A DNA stretch of 50,366 nucleotides from an uncultured Formosa sp. (GTDB lineage: Bacteria; Bacteroidota; Bacteroidia; Flavobacteriales; Flavobacteriaceae). Under the pieces are notes generated by a model that had not been told where the DNA came from, did not search any database, and was given only the letters and a program-made list of their open reading frames with translations. Position 1 is the stretch's first letter, and each line of letters starts with the position of its first letter. The position numbers and the translations under genes were made by a program. Shown here in pieces: positions 36,262 to 44,479 of the stretch. The stretch is taken from contig CAJXDP010000006.1 of the NCBI GenBank assembly GCA_913052445.1, positions 1 through 50,366 of the forward strand, read 5' to 3'.

Positions 36262-36867
36262 ATGGCTAAGCGATCCGTACCTGAAGTAAATGCTGGCTCA
36301 ATGGCTGACATCGCCTTCTTATTATTAATATTTTTCTTGGTAACAACAACTATAGAAAAGGATTCTGGTATTAACCGGAAACTACCCCCTATTGAAGAAC
36401 TTGAAGAAGACGTTGTTATTAAGCAAAAGAATATTTTTACAGTTCTTCTTAACGGGAAGGATCAATTACTAGTTGAAGACGAGTTGATGGAGCTTAAAGA
36501 CCTGAGAGCAGCAGCGGCAGAGTTTTTAGACAACAATGGAGATAAGTCTTGTGTTTATTGTAAGGGGCTTAAAGATCCAGCATCTTCCGACAATCCAGAT
36601 AAAGCTATAATATCTTTAAAAAACGAACGAGAAACATCTTATGCAGCTTATATATCAGTCCAAAATGAGTTAGTAGCGGCTTATAATGTACTTAGAAATA
36701 GACGTGGTTATGAACTAGGCTCTAAAGAAGGGTTTAAGGATATGAATTTTGTTGAAATGCAAAAGAACTACAAGGATGCGCGCTTTGTTGGAAATAAAGA
36801 AAAGTTAAAAACAGTGATTGATCAAATAAAATTAGAGTTTCCACAAAAATTATCTGAAGCCCAGTAG
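36262..36867 (+). CDS. exbD: ExbD/TolR-family protein with central insertion
   Basis: The 201-residue protein is an ExbD-type motor partner. A short cytoplasmic N-terminus is followed by one membrane helix, MADIAFLLLIFFLVTT, containing the essential Asp (Asp16), then a periplasmic domain. Compared with ordinary ExbD (about 140 residues) it carries extra sequence in the periplasmic domain, including a Cys pair CVYC (Cys97, Cys100) and a helical segment YAAYISVQNELVAAYNVLRNR. It starts 1 base after the 4-TM gene and is followed by a second exbD 22 bases later, so the operon encodes two different ExbD subunits. Confidence 0.9.
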   Translation: MAKRSVPEVNAGSMADIAFLLLIFFLVTTTIEKDSGINRKLPPIEELEEDVVIKQKNIFTVLLNGKDQLLVEDELMELKDLRAAAAEFLDNNGDKSCVYCKGLKDPASSDNPDKAIISLKNERETSYAAYISVQNELVAAYNVLRNRRGYELGSKEGFKDMNFVEMQKNYKDARFVGNKEKLKTVIDQIKLEFPQKLSEAQ

Positions 36868-36889
36868 ATCCAACTAAAAAGAAAACAAA

Positions 36890-37369
36890 ATGTCCAAATT
36901 TAAAAAGAAAAAAGACGGCGGTACTCCACCAATTTCTACCGCTTCACTTCCAGATATTGTATTTATGTTATTGTTCTTTTTTATGGTTGCTACAGTAATG
37001 CGTGAAAATTCACTTAAAATTCAAAATGCACTTCCTGTCGCTAATCAAGTTGAAAAACTTGATAAGAAGAACCCTGTAAGCTATATATATATGGGTAAGC
37101 CGAGTTCTGGATATGAAAAGTTTGGAACTGAAGCAAGACTTCAGCTAAATGATCAGTTTGCAAATCTTAATGAGGTTGCTGCTTTTATCAGTGCTGAGAG
37201 AGCTGCTCTTCGAGAGGAGTTAATTCCTTTTCTCACTGTAGCCCTCAAGGTAGATAGAGATGCTAATATGGGCATTGTCGGAGATGTTAAGCAAGAACTA
37301 AGAAAAGTTAATGCACTTAAAATCAATTATACCACTGGAGTAGGTGACGCAATGACTAACTTAAAATAA
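36890..37369 (+). CDS. exbD: Second ExbD/TolR-family protein
   Basis: A 159-residue ExbD-type protein with a Lys-rich cytoplasmic start (KFKKKKDGG) and one helix LPDIVFMLLFFFMVATVM carrying the essential Asp (Asp22). A compact periplasmic domain ends VTVALKVDRDANMGIVGDVKQELRKVNALKINYTT, typical of the ExbD fold. It is shorter than the upstream copy and lacks its Cys-containing insertion, so the two are unlikely to be interchangeable. It is the last gene before the terminator at 37388-37419. Confidence 0.92.
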   Translation: MSKFKKKKDGGTPPISTASLPDIVFMLLFFFMVATVMRENSLKIQNALPVANQVEKLDKKNPVSYIYMGKPSSGYEKFGTEARLQLNDQFANLNEVAAFISAERAALREELIPFLTVALKVDRDANMGIVGDVKQELRKVNALKINYTTGVGDAMTNLK

Positions 37370-37387
37370 AATTTAATATTTATATTT

Positions 37388-37419
37388 AAAAAGACATTCT
37401 GATTAGAATGTCTTTTTTT
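37388..37419 (+). terminator. Terminator of the exbB-exbD operon
   Basis: The stem GACATTCT/AGAATGTC (37393-37400 with 37405-37412) has a GATT loop and is extended by A5/T5. It ends in a T7 run, 19 bases after the second exbD stop. Confidence 0.92.
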
Positions 37420-37452
37420 GTTTAATTTAGTATTGAATTTAAGATTTTACTT

Positions 37453-38136
37453 ATGAGATTTTGTATGCTTTTAATACTTTTTTTAAACTGTTTTTCTGCA
37501 GTAAAAGCACAAGTAAACCAAACAACTGAGCAGGACAGTTTGTATAGAGAAGATCAGTTTTATGTTAGTGTAACTTATAATGCTCTAATTGATTTACCTA
37601 ATAATGTTTCGCAAAACAGTTTCTCAACTGGTTTTCATTTAGGTTTTATTAGAGATTTTCCATTGAATAAAAGACGTAATATTGCCCTAGGCTTAGGATT
37701 TGGCTACTCTTTCAACAACTTTAATCAGAATATTAGAATTAGCGGATCAAGCCCATCTACTTATACAGTTATTGAAAGTTCTAATTACTCTAAAAACAAT
37801 CTCTCTCTGCAATTTTTAGAAGTTCCACTTGAGTTTAGATGGCGAACCTCCAGCTCTGAGAGTTATAAGTTTTGGCGTGTTTATACGGGATTAAAATTTG
37901 GTTATCTTATAAACTCAAAATCTATTTTTAATAATAGTACTGTTTCTGATAAACAGAAAAATCTAAAAGACTTAAATATGATTCAATATGGCTTGACGAT
38001 GAGTATTGGCTATAATACCTGGAATGGCTATGTTTATTATGGTTTAAATTCTATTTTTAATGACGTTTCTACATTGGATCTTCAGCCTATCGACATGAGT
38101 GCATTAAAAATTGGACTTATTTTTTACATATTATAG
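37453..38136 (+). CDS. PorT/OmpA-like outer-membrane beta-barrel protein
   Basis: The 227-residue secreted protein has a signal peptide (MRFCMLLILFLNCFSAVKAQ) followed by alternating amphipathic strands rich in Gly, Tyr and Asn, for example KRRNIALGLGFGYSFNNF and WRVYTGLKFGYLINSK. It ends in a hydrophobic strand LKIGLIFYIL. This is the pattern of the small eight-strand barrel group often labelled PorT family or porin family in Bacteroidota. It need not be the true T9SS PorT, and I give no gene symbol. It follows the exbD terminator by 33 bases, so it probably has its own weak promoter or read-through. Confidence 0.75.
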   Translation: MRFCMLLILFLNCFSAVKAQVNQTTEQDSLYREDQFYVSVTYNALIDLPNNVSQNSFSTGFHLGFIRDFPLNKRRNIALGLGFGYSFNNFNQNIRISGSSPSTYTVIESSNYSKNNLSLQFLEVPLEFRWRTSSSESYKFWRVYTGLKFGYLINSKSIFNNSTVSDKQKNLKDLNMIQYGLTMSIGYNTWNGYVYYGLNSIFNDVSTLDLQPIDMSALKIGLIFYIL

Positions 38137-38504
38137 TACTCAATTTTAGAGTAGAATATGCAAAAAAACACGACTATTTGGTTCTTACACCAGAAGGCAA
38201 CTGTACTTTCGGTTATTATGATCTAAACTCACCTCGCACCAGTGATTATGATCAAGGTCAGCTTCCAATATTAATTTTAGAGATATATTTTTGTATAAAT
38301 AGGACCCATAGTAACTCATATTAACTGAAACTGTTTTTTTGTGTAAGTTTAGCTAGTTCCTTTCTTAAACACTATTTGTACCATAAAACTGATTAAAACT
38401 GATAAGATACTTGTAACACTTTTATGCAATCTTAAAATGCTCGACATTAATCGGTGCCTTTTTGTTAAATTTTCTTAATTTTGCGTCCTTAATACTAATT
38501 AATA
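38137..38504 (+). other. 368-base gap before ileS with an open-frame remnant
   Basis: No complete gene is evident. One plus-strand frame stays open across the end of the preceding gene to a TAA at 38322-38324 and reads NFRVEYAKKHDYLVLTPEG, then NCTFGYYDLNSPR, which has a protein-like composition. Its only usual start in the gap is TTG 38178, giving 48 residues. A second short frame (ATG 38158) gives 22 residues. The 9-mer AAAACTGAT is repeated close together near 38386-38403. The ileS -7 element is at 38476-38483. A T-box or other riboswitch was not seen. Confidence 0.4.
38476..38483 (+). promoter_or_regulatory. -7 element TAATTTTG for ileS
   Basis: A full TAnnTTTG match, 21 bases upstream of the ileS ATG. 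TTTG at 38461-38464 is too close (11 bases) to be a normal -33 partner. Confidence 0.6.
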
Positions 38505-41500
38505 ATGAGCACTACATTTCCTGATTACAAAGGACTTAACTTGCCTAACGTAGCAGTTGAAATGCTAAAGTTTTGGGAAGAGCATGATATCTTCAATAAA
38601 AGCATTACAACTCGAGATGGCCAAAAGCCTTTTGTTTTTTTTGAAGGGCCACCGTCTGCCAATGGATTACCTGGTGTGCACCATGTTTTAGCACGTGCTA
38701 TAAAAGATATTTTTCCGCGTTACAAAACCATGAAAGGATATCAAGTCAACAGAAAAGCTGGCTGGGATACACACGGTCTTCCAATCGAACTTGGGGTTGA
38801 AAAAGAACTTGGAATTACTAAAGAGGATATTGGCAAAACAATTTCTGTTGAAGATTACAATTCTGCTTGTAGAGCTGCAGTAATGCGCTATACGGATGTT
38901 TGGAATGATTTAACTCAAAAAATGGGTTATTGGGTAAACATGAATGACCCTTATGTTACTTATGATCCTAAATATATGGAAAGTGTCTGGTGGTTGCTAA
39001 AGCAAATCTATAATAAGAAACTTATTTACAAAGGATATACGATACAGCCCTACTCTCCTAAAGCTGGAACAGGGCTAAGTTCACACGAATTAAACCAGCC
39101 TGGTACCTACCAAGATGTTACAGATACTACCATTGTTGCGCAATTTAAAGCCATAAATGAATCACTGCCAGACTTTTTACTACACCAAGGACCTATCCTG
39201 TTTTTAGCGTGGACGACCACTCCATGGACATTACCAAGTAATACCGCTTTAACTGTAGGACCAAAAATAGAATACGTACTTGTAAAGACTTACAACCAGT
39301 ATACTTTTGAATCTGCCAACGTAGTGCTTGCAAAAGTGCTTATTGCAAAGCAATTTAGCGGAAAATTCAAAGAAGTACATTCAACTGACGGCTTAGAAGG
39401 TTATAAATCCTCTGATAAAATCATTCCATTTTTTGTGGTAAGTTCTTTTGTGGGAAATGATTTAGTAGGTATTTCTTATGAACAATTATTAGATTATGCC
39501 TTGCCTAATGACCATCCAGAAAATGCATTTCGAATTATTTCAGGCGACTTTGTAACAATTGAAGATGGAACAGGAATTGTACACACAGCTCCAACCTTTG
39601 GCGCTGATGATGCAATCGTTGCCAAACAAGCCACACCAGAAATACCACCATTATTGGTTAAAGATAGCGATGAAAATTTAGTGCCACTTGTAGATTTACA
39701 AGGACGATTTAGGCCAGAAGTTTCTGAATTTGCGGGGCGATATGTCAAAAACGAATACTATCCAGAAGGAGAAGCACCTGAGAAATCTGTTGATGTTGAA
39801 ATTGCAATTAAGTTAAAGACAGAAAATAAGGCCTTCAGAGTCGAAAAATATAAACACAGTTACCCTAACTGTTGGCGTACAGATAAGCCTATTTTGTATT
39901 ATCCGCTAGACTCGTGGTTTATAAAAGTCACGGATGTTAAAGACCGTATGTTTGAGCTTAACAAAACTATTAATTGGAAGCCAAAAAGTACAGGAGACGG
40001 CCGTTTTGGAAATTGGTTAGCAAATGCAAACGACTGGAATCTTTCACGTTCTCGCTATTGGGGCATCCCGCTTCCAATATGGAGAACAGAAGATGGTAAG
40101 GAAGAAATCTGTATAGGCTCTGTCAAAGAACTAAAAGCTGAAATGCAAAAAGCAGTAGATGCTGACATATTAGAAAATGATATTTTTGAAGACTTTCAAG
40201 TTGACGATCAATCAAACGAAAATTATGCTAAAATTGATTTACACAAAAACATTGTAGATGCCATTACCTTAGTTTCTCCATCTGGCCAACCTATGTATAG
40301 AGAAAGTGATTTAATTGATGTTTGGTTTGACTCCGGAAGTATGCCCTATGCACAGTGGCATTATCCATTTGAAAATAAAGATCTTATTGATCAAAATAAG
40401 GCATTTCCAGCTGATTTTATTGCAGAAGGTGTAGACCAAACACGTGGGTGGTTTTATACGCTCCATGCCATTGGAACTATGGTTTTTGACTCTGTAGCTT
40501 ATAAAAATGTTGTGTCAAATGGTCTCGTATTAGATAAAAATGGACAAAAAATGTCTAAACGACTCGGCAATGCAACTGACCCTTTCGAGACGCTATCAAC
40601 ATACGGAGCTGATGCGACTCGTTGGTATATGATTAGTAATGCGAATCCGTGGGACAATTTAAAATTTGATGTTGAAGGAATAGAAGAGGTAAAGCGTAAA
40701 TTCTTTGGAACTCTTTATAATACCTATGCGTTTTTTGTTTTGTATGCTAATATCGATAAATTTTCTTACAAAGAATCAAATATTGAAATTCATCTCCGCC
40801 CAGAAATAGACCGTTGGATTTTATCTGAACTCAATTCATTAGTTGAGAAAGTAGATGTTTTGTATGAAGAATATGAGCCTACAAAAGCTGCGCGAGCTAT
40901 TTCAGAATTTACCCAAGAGTATTTAAGTAATTGGTATGTTCGCTTAAGTAGAAGACGTTTTTGGAAAGGAGAATATCAGCAAGATAAAATATCAGCATAT
41001 CAGACCTTATATACTTGCATGGTGACTATCGCAAAATTAGGAGCACCCATAGCCCCATTCTTTATGGACAGATTGTACCTAGATCTAAATTCAGTTACAA
41101 ATAAAGAGTCTTTTGAAAGCGTACACTTGTCTAATTTTCCTTCAACTGATAGCTCTCTTGCAAACAAAGACTTAGAACGCAAGATGGGACAAGCACAAAC
41201 AATTTCATCACTTGTCCTTTCTTTAAGAGCTAAAGAAAAAATTAAAGTTAGACAGCCGTTACAAAAAATAATGATCCCTGTCAACTCTTCAACTCAAAGA
41301 GAGGAAATTCTAGCAATCTCAAACTTAATTAAACATGAAGTCAATGTCAAAGAAGTTGAGCTTTTAGAGGATGCATCCGATATACTAGTAAAACAAATTA
41401 AACCAAACTTTAAAGCCCTAGGCCCACGTTTTGGGAAAGACATGAAGTTAATTGCAAATGCCATTAAAGGGCTAGAAGCTAATGACATCAAACAAATTGA

Positions 41501-41912
41501 AGAAAAAGGAGTTTTGGATATTGAAATTAATCGGAAAATCATTAGATTACAACTTGGTGATGTTGAGATAACATCTCAAGATATTGAAGGTTGGTTGGTT
41601 GCAAATCAAGGCGTAATGACTGTTGCTTTAGATGTAACTATTTCGGAACCACTAAGGGACGAAGGTATTGCTAGAGAATTAGTTAATAGGATTCAAAACC
41701 TTAGAAAGGATTCTGGTTTTGAAGTAACGGATCGTATAGAGGTCTTCTTAAAAGCAGACATTAAAATTGAGAATGCTATAAAACAAAATTTAGAATATAT
41801 TAAATTAGAAACATTAACGGATGAGCTACATTTGGTAGCGCAACTAGACAAAGGGATAGAAGTTTCCTTTGATGCAGTTAACAGCAAGTTACATATCCAA
41901 AAATTTAAATAA
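38505..41912 (+). CDS. ileS: Isoleucyl-tRNA synthetase, type 2 with GVHH signature
   Basis: This class I synthetase charges tRNA-Ile. At 1135 residues it has the long, eukaryote-like (type 2) architecture. It comprises a Rossmann catalytic core, the CP1 editing domain (about 190-420, with WTTTPWTLPSNTALTVGP and GTGIVHTAPTFGADD), the KMSKR loop (682-686), the anticodon-binding helical domain and a long C-terminal extension. The HIGH motif is replaced: residues 57-60 are Gly-Val-His-His within PPSANGLPGVHHVLARA. This swapped GxHH form has been described in type 2 enzymes with extreme mupirocin resistance. A DksA-like gene follows after 2 bases, so the genes are coupled. Confidence 0.97.
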   Translation: MSTTFPDYKGLNLPNVAVEMLKFWEEHDIFNKSITTRDGQKPFVFFEGPPSANGLPGVHHVLARAIKDIFPRYKTMKGYQVNRKAGWDTHGLPIELGVEKELGITKEDIGKTISVEDYNSACRAAVMRYTDVWNDLTQKMGYWVNMNDPYVTYDPKYMESVWWLLKQIYNKKLIYKGYTIQPYSPKAGTGLSSHELNQPGTYQDVTDTTIVAQFKAINESLPDFLLHQGPILFLAWTTTPWTLPSNTALTVGPKIEYVLVKTYNQYTFESANVVLAKVLIAKQFSGKFKEVHSTDGLEGYKSSDKIIPFFVVSSFVGNDLVGISYEQLLDYALPNDHPENAFRIISGDFVTIEDGTGIVHTAPTFGADDAIVAKQATPEIPPLLVKDSDENLVPLVDLQGRFRPEVSEFAGRYVKNEYYPEGEAPEKSVDVEIAIKLKTENKAFRVEKYKHSYPNCWRTDKPILYYPLDSWFIKVTDVKDRMFELNKTINWKPKSTGDGRFGNWLANANDWNLSRSRYWGIPLPIWRTEDGKEEICIGSVKELKAEMQKAVDADILENDIFEDFQVDDQSNENYAKIDLHKNIVDAITLVSPSGQPMYRESDLIDVWFDSGSMPYAQWHYPFENKDLIDQNKAFPADFIAEGVDQTRGWFYTLHAIGTMVFDSVAYKNVVSNGLVLDKNGQKMSKRLGNATDPFETLSTYGADATRWYMISNANPWDNLKFDVEGIEEVKRKFFGTLYNTYAFFVLYANIDKFSYKESNIEIHLRPEIDRWILSELNSLVEKVDVLYEEYEPTKAARAISEFTQEYLSNWYVRLSRRRFWKGEYQQDKISAYQTLYTCMVTIAKLGAPIAPFFMDRLYLDLNSVTNKESFESVHLSNFPSTDSSLANKDLERKMGQAQTISSLVLSLRAKEKIKVRQPLQKIMIPVNSSTQREEILAISNLIKHEVNVKEVELLEDASDILVKQIKPNFKALGPRFGKDMKLIANAIKGLEANDIKQIEEKGVLDIEINRKIIRLQLGDVEITSQDIEGWLVANQGVMTVALDVTISEPLRDEGIARELVNRIQNLRKDSGFEVTDRIEVFLKADIKIENAIKQNLEYIKLETLTDELHLVAQLDKGIEVSFDAVNSKLHIQKFK

Positions 41913-41914
41913 TT

Positions 41915-42298
41915 ATGTCCATAGAAAACACAAGCAGATACTCAGATAATGACTTGGAAAAATTTAGAGTTATTATTCACCAAAAAATTGACAAAGCTAA
42001 ACACGATTTAGAATTGATTAAGAGTGCTTATATGAACGACCACAATAATGGTACCGAAGACACATCACCAACTTTCAAAGCATTTGATGAAGGGAGTCAG
42101 GTAATGAGCAAGGAGTCAAACTCTCAGCTAGCGATCCGTCAAGAGAAGTTTATCAGAGACCTGAAAAATGCGTTGATTCGAATTGAAAACAAAACGTATG
42201 GTATTTGCAGAGTTACCGGCAAACTAATTAATAAAAAACGTTTAGAATTAGTGCCACATGCAACATTGAGTATTGAGGCAAAGAATATGCAAAAATAA
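41915..42298 (+). CDS. TraR/DksA-like regulator without the Cys zinc finger
   Basis: The 127-residue protein has the TraR/DksA layout. A coiled-coil helical hairpin (about 10-92) is followed by a small C-terminal domain, TYGICRVTGKLINKKRLELVPHATLSIEAK. Members bind the RNA polymerase secondary channel and adjust transcription. The four-Cys zinc finger is degenerate: only Cys98 remains, while the surrounding GxC-x-TGKxI and RLxxxPxA pattern is intact, so the fold may hold without zinc. The tip acidic residues cannot be assigned with certainty. It is sandwiched between ileS (2-base gap) and lspA (1-base gap). Confidence 0.88.
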   Translation: MSIENTSRYSDNDLEKFRVIIHQKIDKAKHDLELIKSAYMNDHNNGTEDTSPTFKAFDEGSQVMSKESNSQLAIRQEKFIRDLKNALIRIENKTYGICRVTGKLINKKRLELVPHATLSIEAKNMQK

Positions 42299-42299
42299 T

Positions 42300-42917
42300 A
42301 TGTCTAAGAAACAGACAGTTTTATTAATAGCGATAATTATTTTTTTTGACCAAGCCTCAAAAATATATATTAAAACCCACTTTGAGCTAGGACAGGAAGT
42401 CAAGGTTTTTGACTGGTTTAGAGTTTTTTTTATTGAAAATGAAGGTATGGCATGGGGTGCCAAATTAAGTGATATTTCTTCTTACATAACTGATTCAAAT
42501 GCTAAGTTATTCTTATCTATATTTAGGGTATTTGCTGTGTGTGGTATTGGATACTGGTTATTTCAAAGCCTTCAAAAGAACGCCTCCAAGACACTAATAA
42601 TTTCAGTCACATTGGTTTTTTCAGGGGCTTTAGGAAATATTATAGATTCTGTTTTTTATGGCCTTTTATTTGACAGTAGCTCAGGACAGATTGCAACGTT
42701 ATTTCCTTCAAAAGGCTATAATGGATTATTTTATGGAAATGTTGTAGATATGTTATATTTTCCTTTGTTTAAGGGGTCTTTTCCAGAGTGGGTTCCATTC
42801 ATTGGAGGCCATTACTTTACCTTTTTTGATCCTGTATTTAATATAGCTGATATGGCAATAAGTACAGGTATTGGATTGCTTTTATTCTTCAATAAAAAAG
42901 CATTTCCAAAGTCCTAA
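42300..42917 (+). CDS. lspA: Lipoprotein signal peptidase (signal peptidase II)
   Basis: LspA removes signal peptides from diacylglyceryl-modified prolipoproteins in the inner membrane. The start is ATG 42300, one base after the upstream stop; the longer frame from TTG 42273 overlaps the DksA-like gene and is not needed. The 205-residue protein has four helices and the catalytic Asp pair Asp150 (NVVDMLYFP) and Asp184 (NIADMAISTG). FFDQASKIYI, IENEGMAWG and GALGNIIDS are also present. Loops between helices are longer than in the ~165-residue proteobacterial enzyme. The stop codon is one base away from the stop of the convergent fthC gene. Confidence 0.95.
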   Translation: MSKKQTVLLIAIIIFFDQASKIYIKTHFELGQEVKVFDWFRVFFIENEGMAWGAKLSDISSYITDSNAKLFLSIFRVFAVCGIGYWLFQSLQKNASKTLIISVTLVFSGALGNIIDSVFYGLLFDSSSGQIATLFPSKGYNGLFYGNVVDMLYFPLFKGSFPEWVPFIGGHYFTFFDPVFNIADMAISTGIGLLLFFNKKAFPKS

Positions 42918-42918
42918 C

Positions 42919-43485
42919 TTATTTAAAATTGTAAATTTTTGAAGGAGTTATACAATAATCCAAGGGAACGTCGTGAGGCTCACAGTCATAGATAGACTCT
43001 TCAGCACTAAAAAAAGAAAGCCCAATTTTTAAAGTACTCTTATGACAATTTTTCAGAAACGCATCATAAAATCCTTTTCCATATCCAACACGATTGCCAT
43101 GTTGATCAAATGCGACTAGTGGAATAAAAACGACTTCAACCTGTTTACTGCTTATCTTAATCCCATCTTCTGGCTCTGGAATGTTTCGGGAGTTTAGTTT
43201 TAGGATGGTATTATCCTGAAGTAAAAAATGAGACATGGTACAATCTTCAAAATCACTTTTAGAGATTATAATGTTTTTATCTTTCCCCGATAGAATTGCT
43301 AAAAGAGGACCTGTATTAATTTCCTTAAGAGATTTAATACTTAAGAAAATATGATAAAATGAATATTTCCAAATGGGAAGATTAATAATTAAGTTTGCTA
43401 TTTGAAGACTATAATCATCAATTTCCTCTAAACTTAAATTATTACGTCGGCTTTTGTACTTATCTCTTAGTTGTTTTTTGTTCAA
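42919..43485 (-). CDS. 5-formyltetrahydrofolate cyclo-ligase
   Basis: It converts 5-formyl-THF to 5,10-methenyl-THF with ATP. The 188-residue cytoplasmic protein has the Lys/Arg-rich N-terminal helix KKQLRDKYKSRRNNLS and the signature VVFIPLVAFDQHGNRVGYGKGFYDAFL near residues 126-152. The C-terminal DVPLDYCITPSKIYNF is also typical. The start is TTG 43485; no ATG precedes the conserved first helix in frame. It lies 32 bases downstream of the ATP-grasp gene on the same strand and is probably cotranscribed. Its end abuts lspA with no terminator visible. Confidence 0.93.
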   Translation of the reverse strand: MNKKQLRDKYKSRRNNLSLEEIDDYSLQIANLIINLPIWKYSFYHIFLSIKSLKEINTGPLLAILSGKDKNIIISKSDFEDCTMSHFLLQDNTILKLNSRNIPEPEDGIKISSKQVEVVFIPLVAFDQHGNRVGYGKGFYDAFLKNCHKSTLKIGLSFFSAEESIYDCEPHDVPLDYCITPSKIYNFK

Positions 43486-43517
43486 CGTTTGTAATTATTA
43501 AAAGTTTAATATTTTTA

Positions 43518-44393
43518 TTAGCGCTTGTTTCTTTCAATATAAGTTATAATTTGTTGGGCTATATTTTTTTTGGAAGCGCTTTCAATTCCCTCAAGCCCTG
43601 GGGTCGAATTGATTTCCAAAACTAAAGGACCTCTATGAGATTGTAATATATCGACACCGCAAATTGGTAATTTTAGTTTTTGAGCTGCTTTGGTAGCAAT
43701 TTTAACTTCTGCATTAGTTAACTTATAATGTTCATAGCTCCCGCCCCTATGTAAGTTGGATCTAAACTCTCCTTTTTTGCCTTGCCGCTTCATAGCACCT
43801 ACTACTTGTTCGTCAACAATCAACACTCTGATGTCAGCTCCTTTGGCCTCAGCTATGTACTCTTGAACTAAAGCCCTTGCCTCGAGTCCATTAAAAGCCT
43901 CGAGAATAGATTCTGCTGCAATTTTTGACTCCGCTAAAACCACTCCAATTCCTTGAGTCCCTTCTAGTAATTTTATAACAACAGGAGGTCCACCTACTTG
44001 GGTAATGACATTCTCCACATCTCGAGAGTAATTAGTAAAAATAGTTTTTGGCATGTCAACTCCTGCTTTTGAAAGGAATTGAAAGCTTCTTAATTTGTCT
44101 CTAGAGCAAATAATTGAGTCAGAAGAAACAGATGAAAATACATTCATCATCTCAAATTGCCTAACAACTGCAGACCCATAAAATGTAATTGATGCTCCAA
44201 TTCGTGGTATAATCGCATCAACATAATCCAGATATTTATCTTCATATAAGACAGTTGGATTTTGATTTTCAATAATTAAGTCACAATTTAAAGGATCAAT
44301 TACTTCAACAAAGTGATTCCTTTTTTCAGCCTCCTCAATCAACCTGCGTGTTGAATAAAGATCTTTATTACGTGACAAAATTACAATATTCAT
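43518..44393 (-). CDS. rimK: RimK-like ATP-grasp ligase
   Basis: The 291-residue protein matches the RimK-type ATP-grasp ligases, which add glutamate (or a related amino acid) to the C-terminus of ribosomal protein S6 or other targets. An N-terminal pre-ATP-grasp domain (about 1-95) is followed by CSRDKLRSFQFLSKAGVDMPKT, the nucleotide-binding GPPVVIKLLEGTQGIGVVL, and the metal-binding C-terminal VLEINSTPGLEGIE. The length is close to E. coli RimK (300). It is divergent from uvrC and upstream of fthC. The S6 target is an inference from family membership. Confidence 0.88.
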   Translation of the reverse strand: MNIVILSRNKDLYSTRRLIEEAEKRNHFVEVIDPLNCDLIIENQNPTVLYEDKYLDYVDAIIPRIGASITFYGSAVVRQFEMMNVFSSVSSDSIICSRDKLRSFQFLSKAGVDMPKTIFTNYSRDVENVITQVGGPPVVIKLLEGTQGIGVVLAESKIAAESILEAFNGLEARALVQEYIAEAKGADIRVLIVDEQVVGAMKRQGKKGEFRSNLHRGGSYEHYKLTNAEVKIATKAAQKLKLPICGVDILQSHRGPLVLEINSTPGLEGIESASKKNIAQQIITYIERNKR

Positions 44394-44466
44394 GATGTTT
44401 AATAGGTTTTGCTAATGCAAGATAGTAAAAATGCAAATTCAACTTTTACATTCGTTTGAATTAATA

Positions 44467-44474
44467 TACCTTTG
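44467..44474 (+). promoter_or_regulatory. -7 element TACCTTTG for uvrC
   Basis: A full TAnnTTTG match ending 5 bases before the uvrC ATG (44480), the same spacing as at ruvB, suggesting a leaderless transcript. TTTG at 44455-44458 is too close (8 bases) to be a -33 box. Confidence 0.6.
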
Positions 44475-44479
44475 GATTA

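Noticed and set aside
36262-37369. One ExbD being a non-functional copy
   Set aside because: Both retain the essential membrane Asp (Asp16 and Asp22) and complete periplasmic domains.
38325-38475. T-box leader or other riboswitch before ileS
   Set aside because: No conserved T-box sequence, specifier stem or antiterminator could be found, and ileS T-boxes are not typical of Bacteroidota.
42273-42299. TTG start of LspA inside the DksA-like gene
   Set aside because: ATG 42300 gives a complete first helix and normal spacing; the upstream extension is hydrophilic and unneeded.
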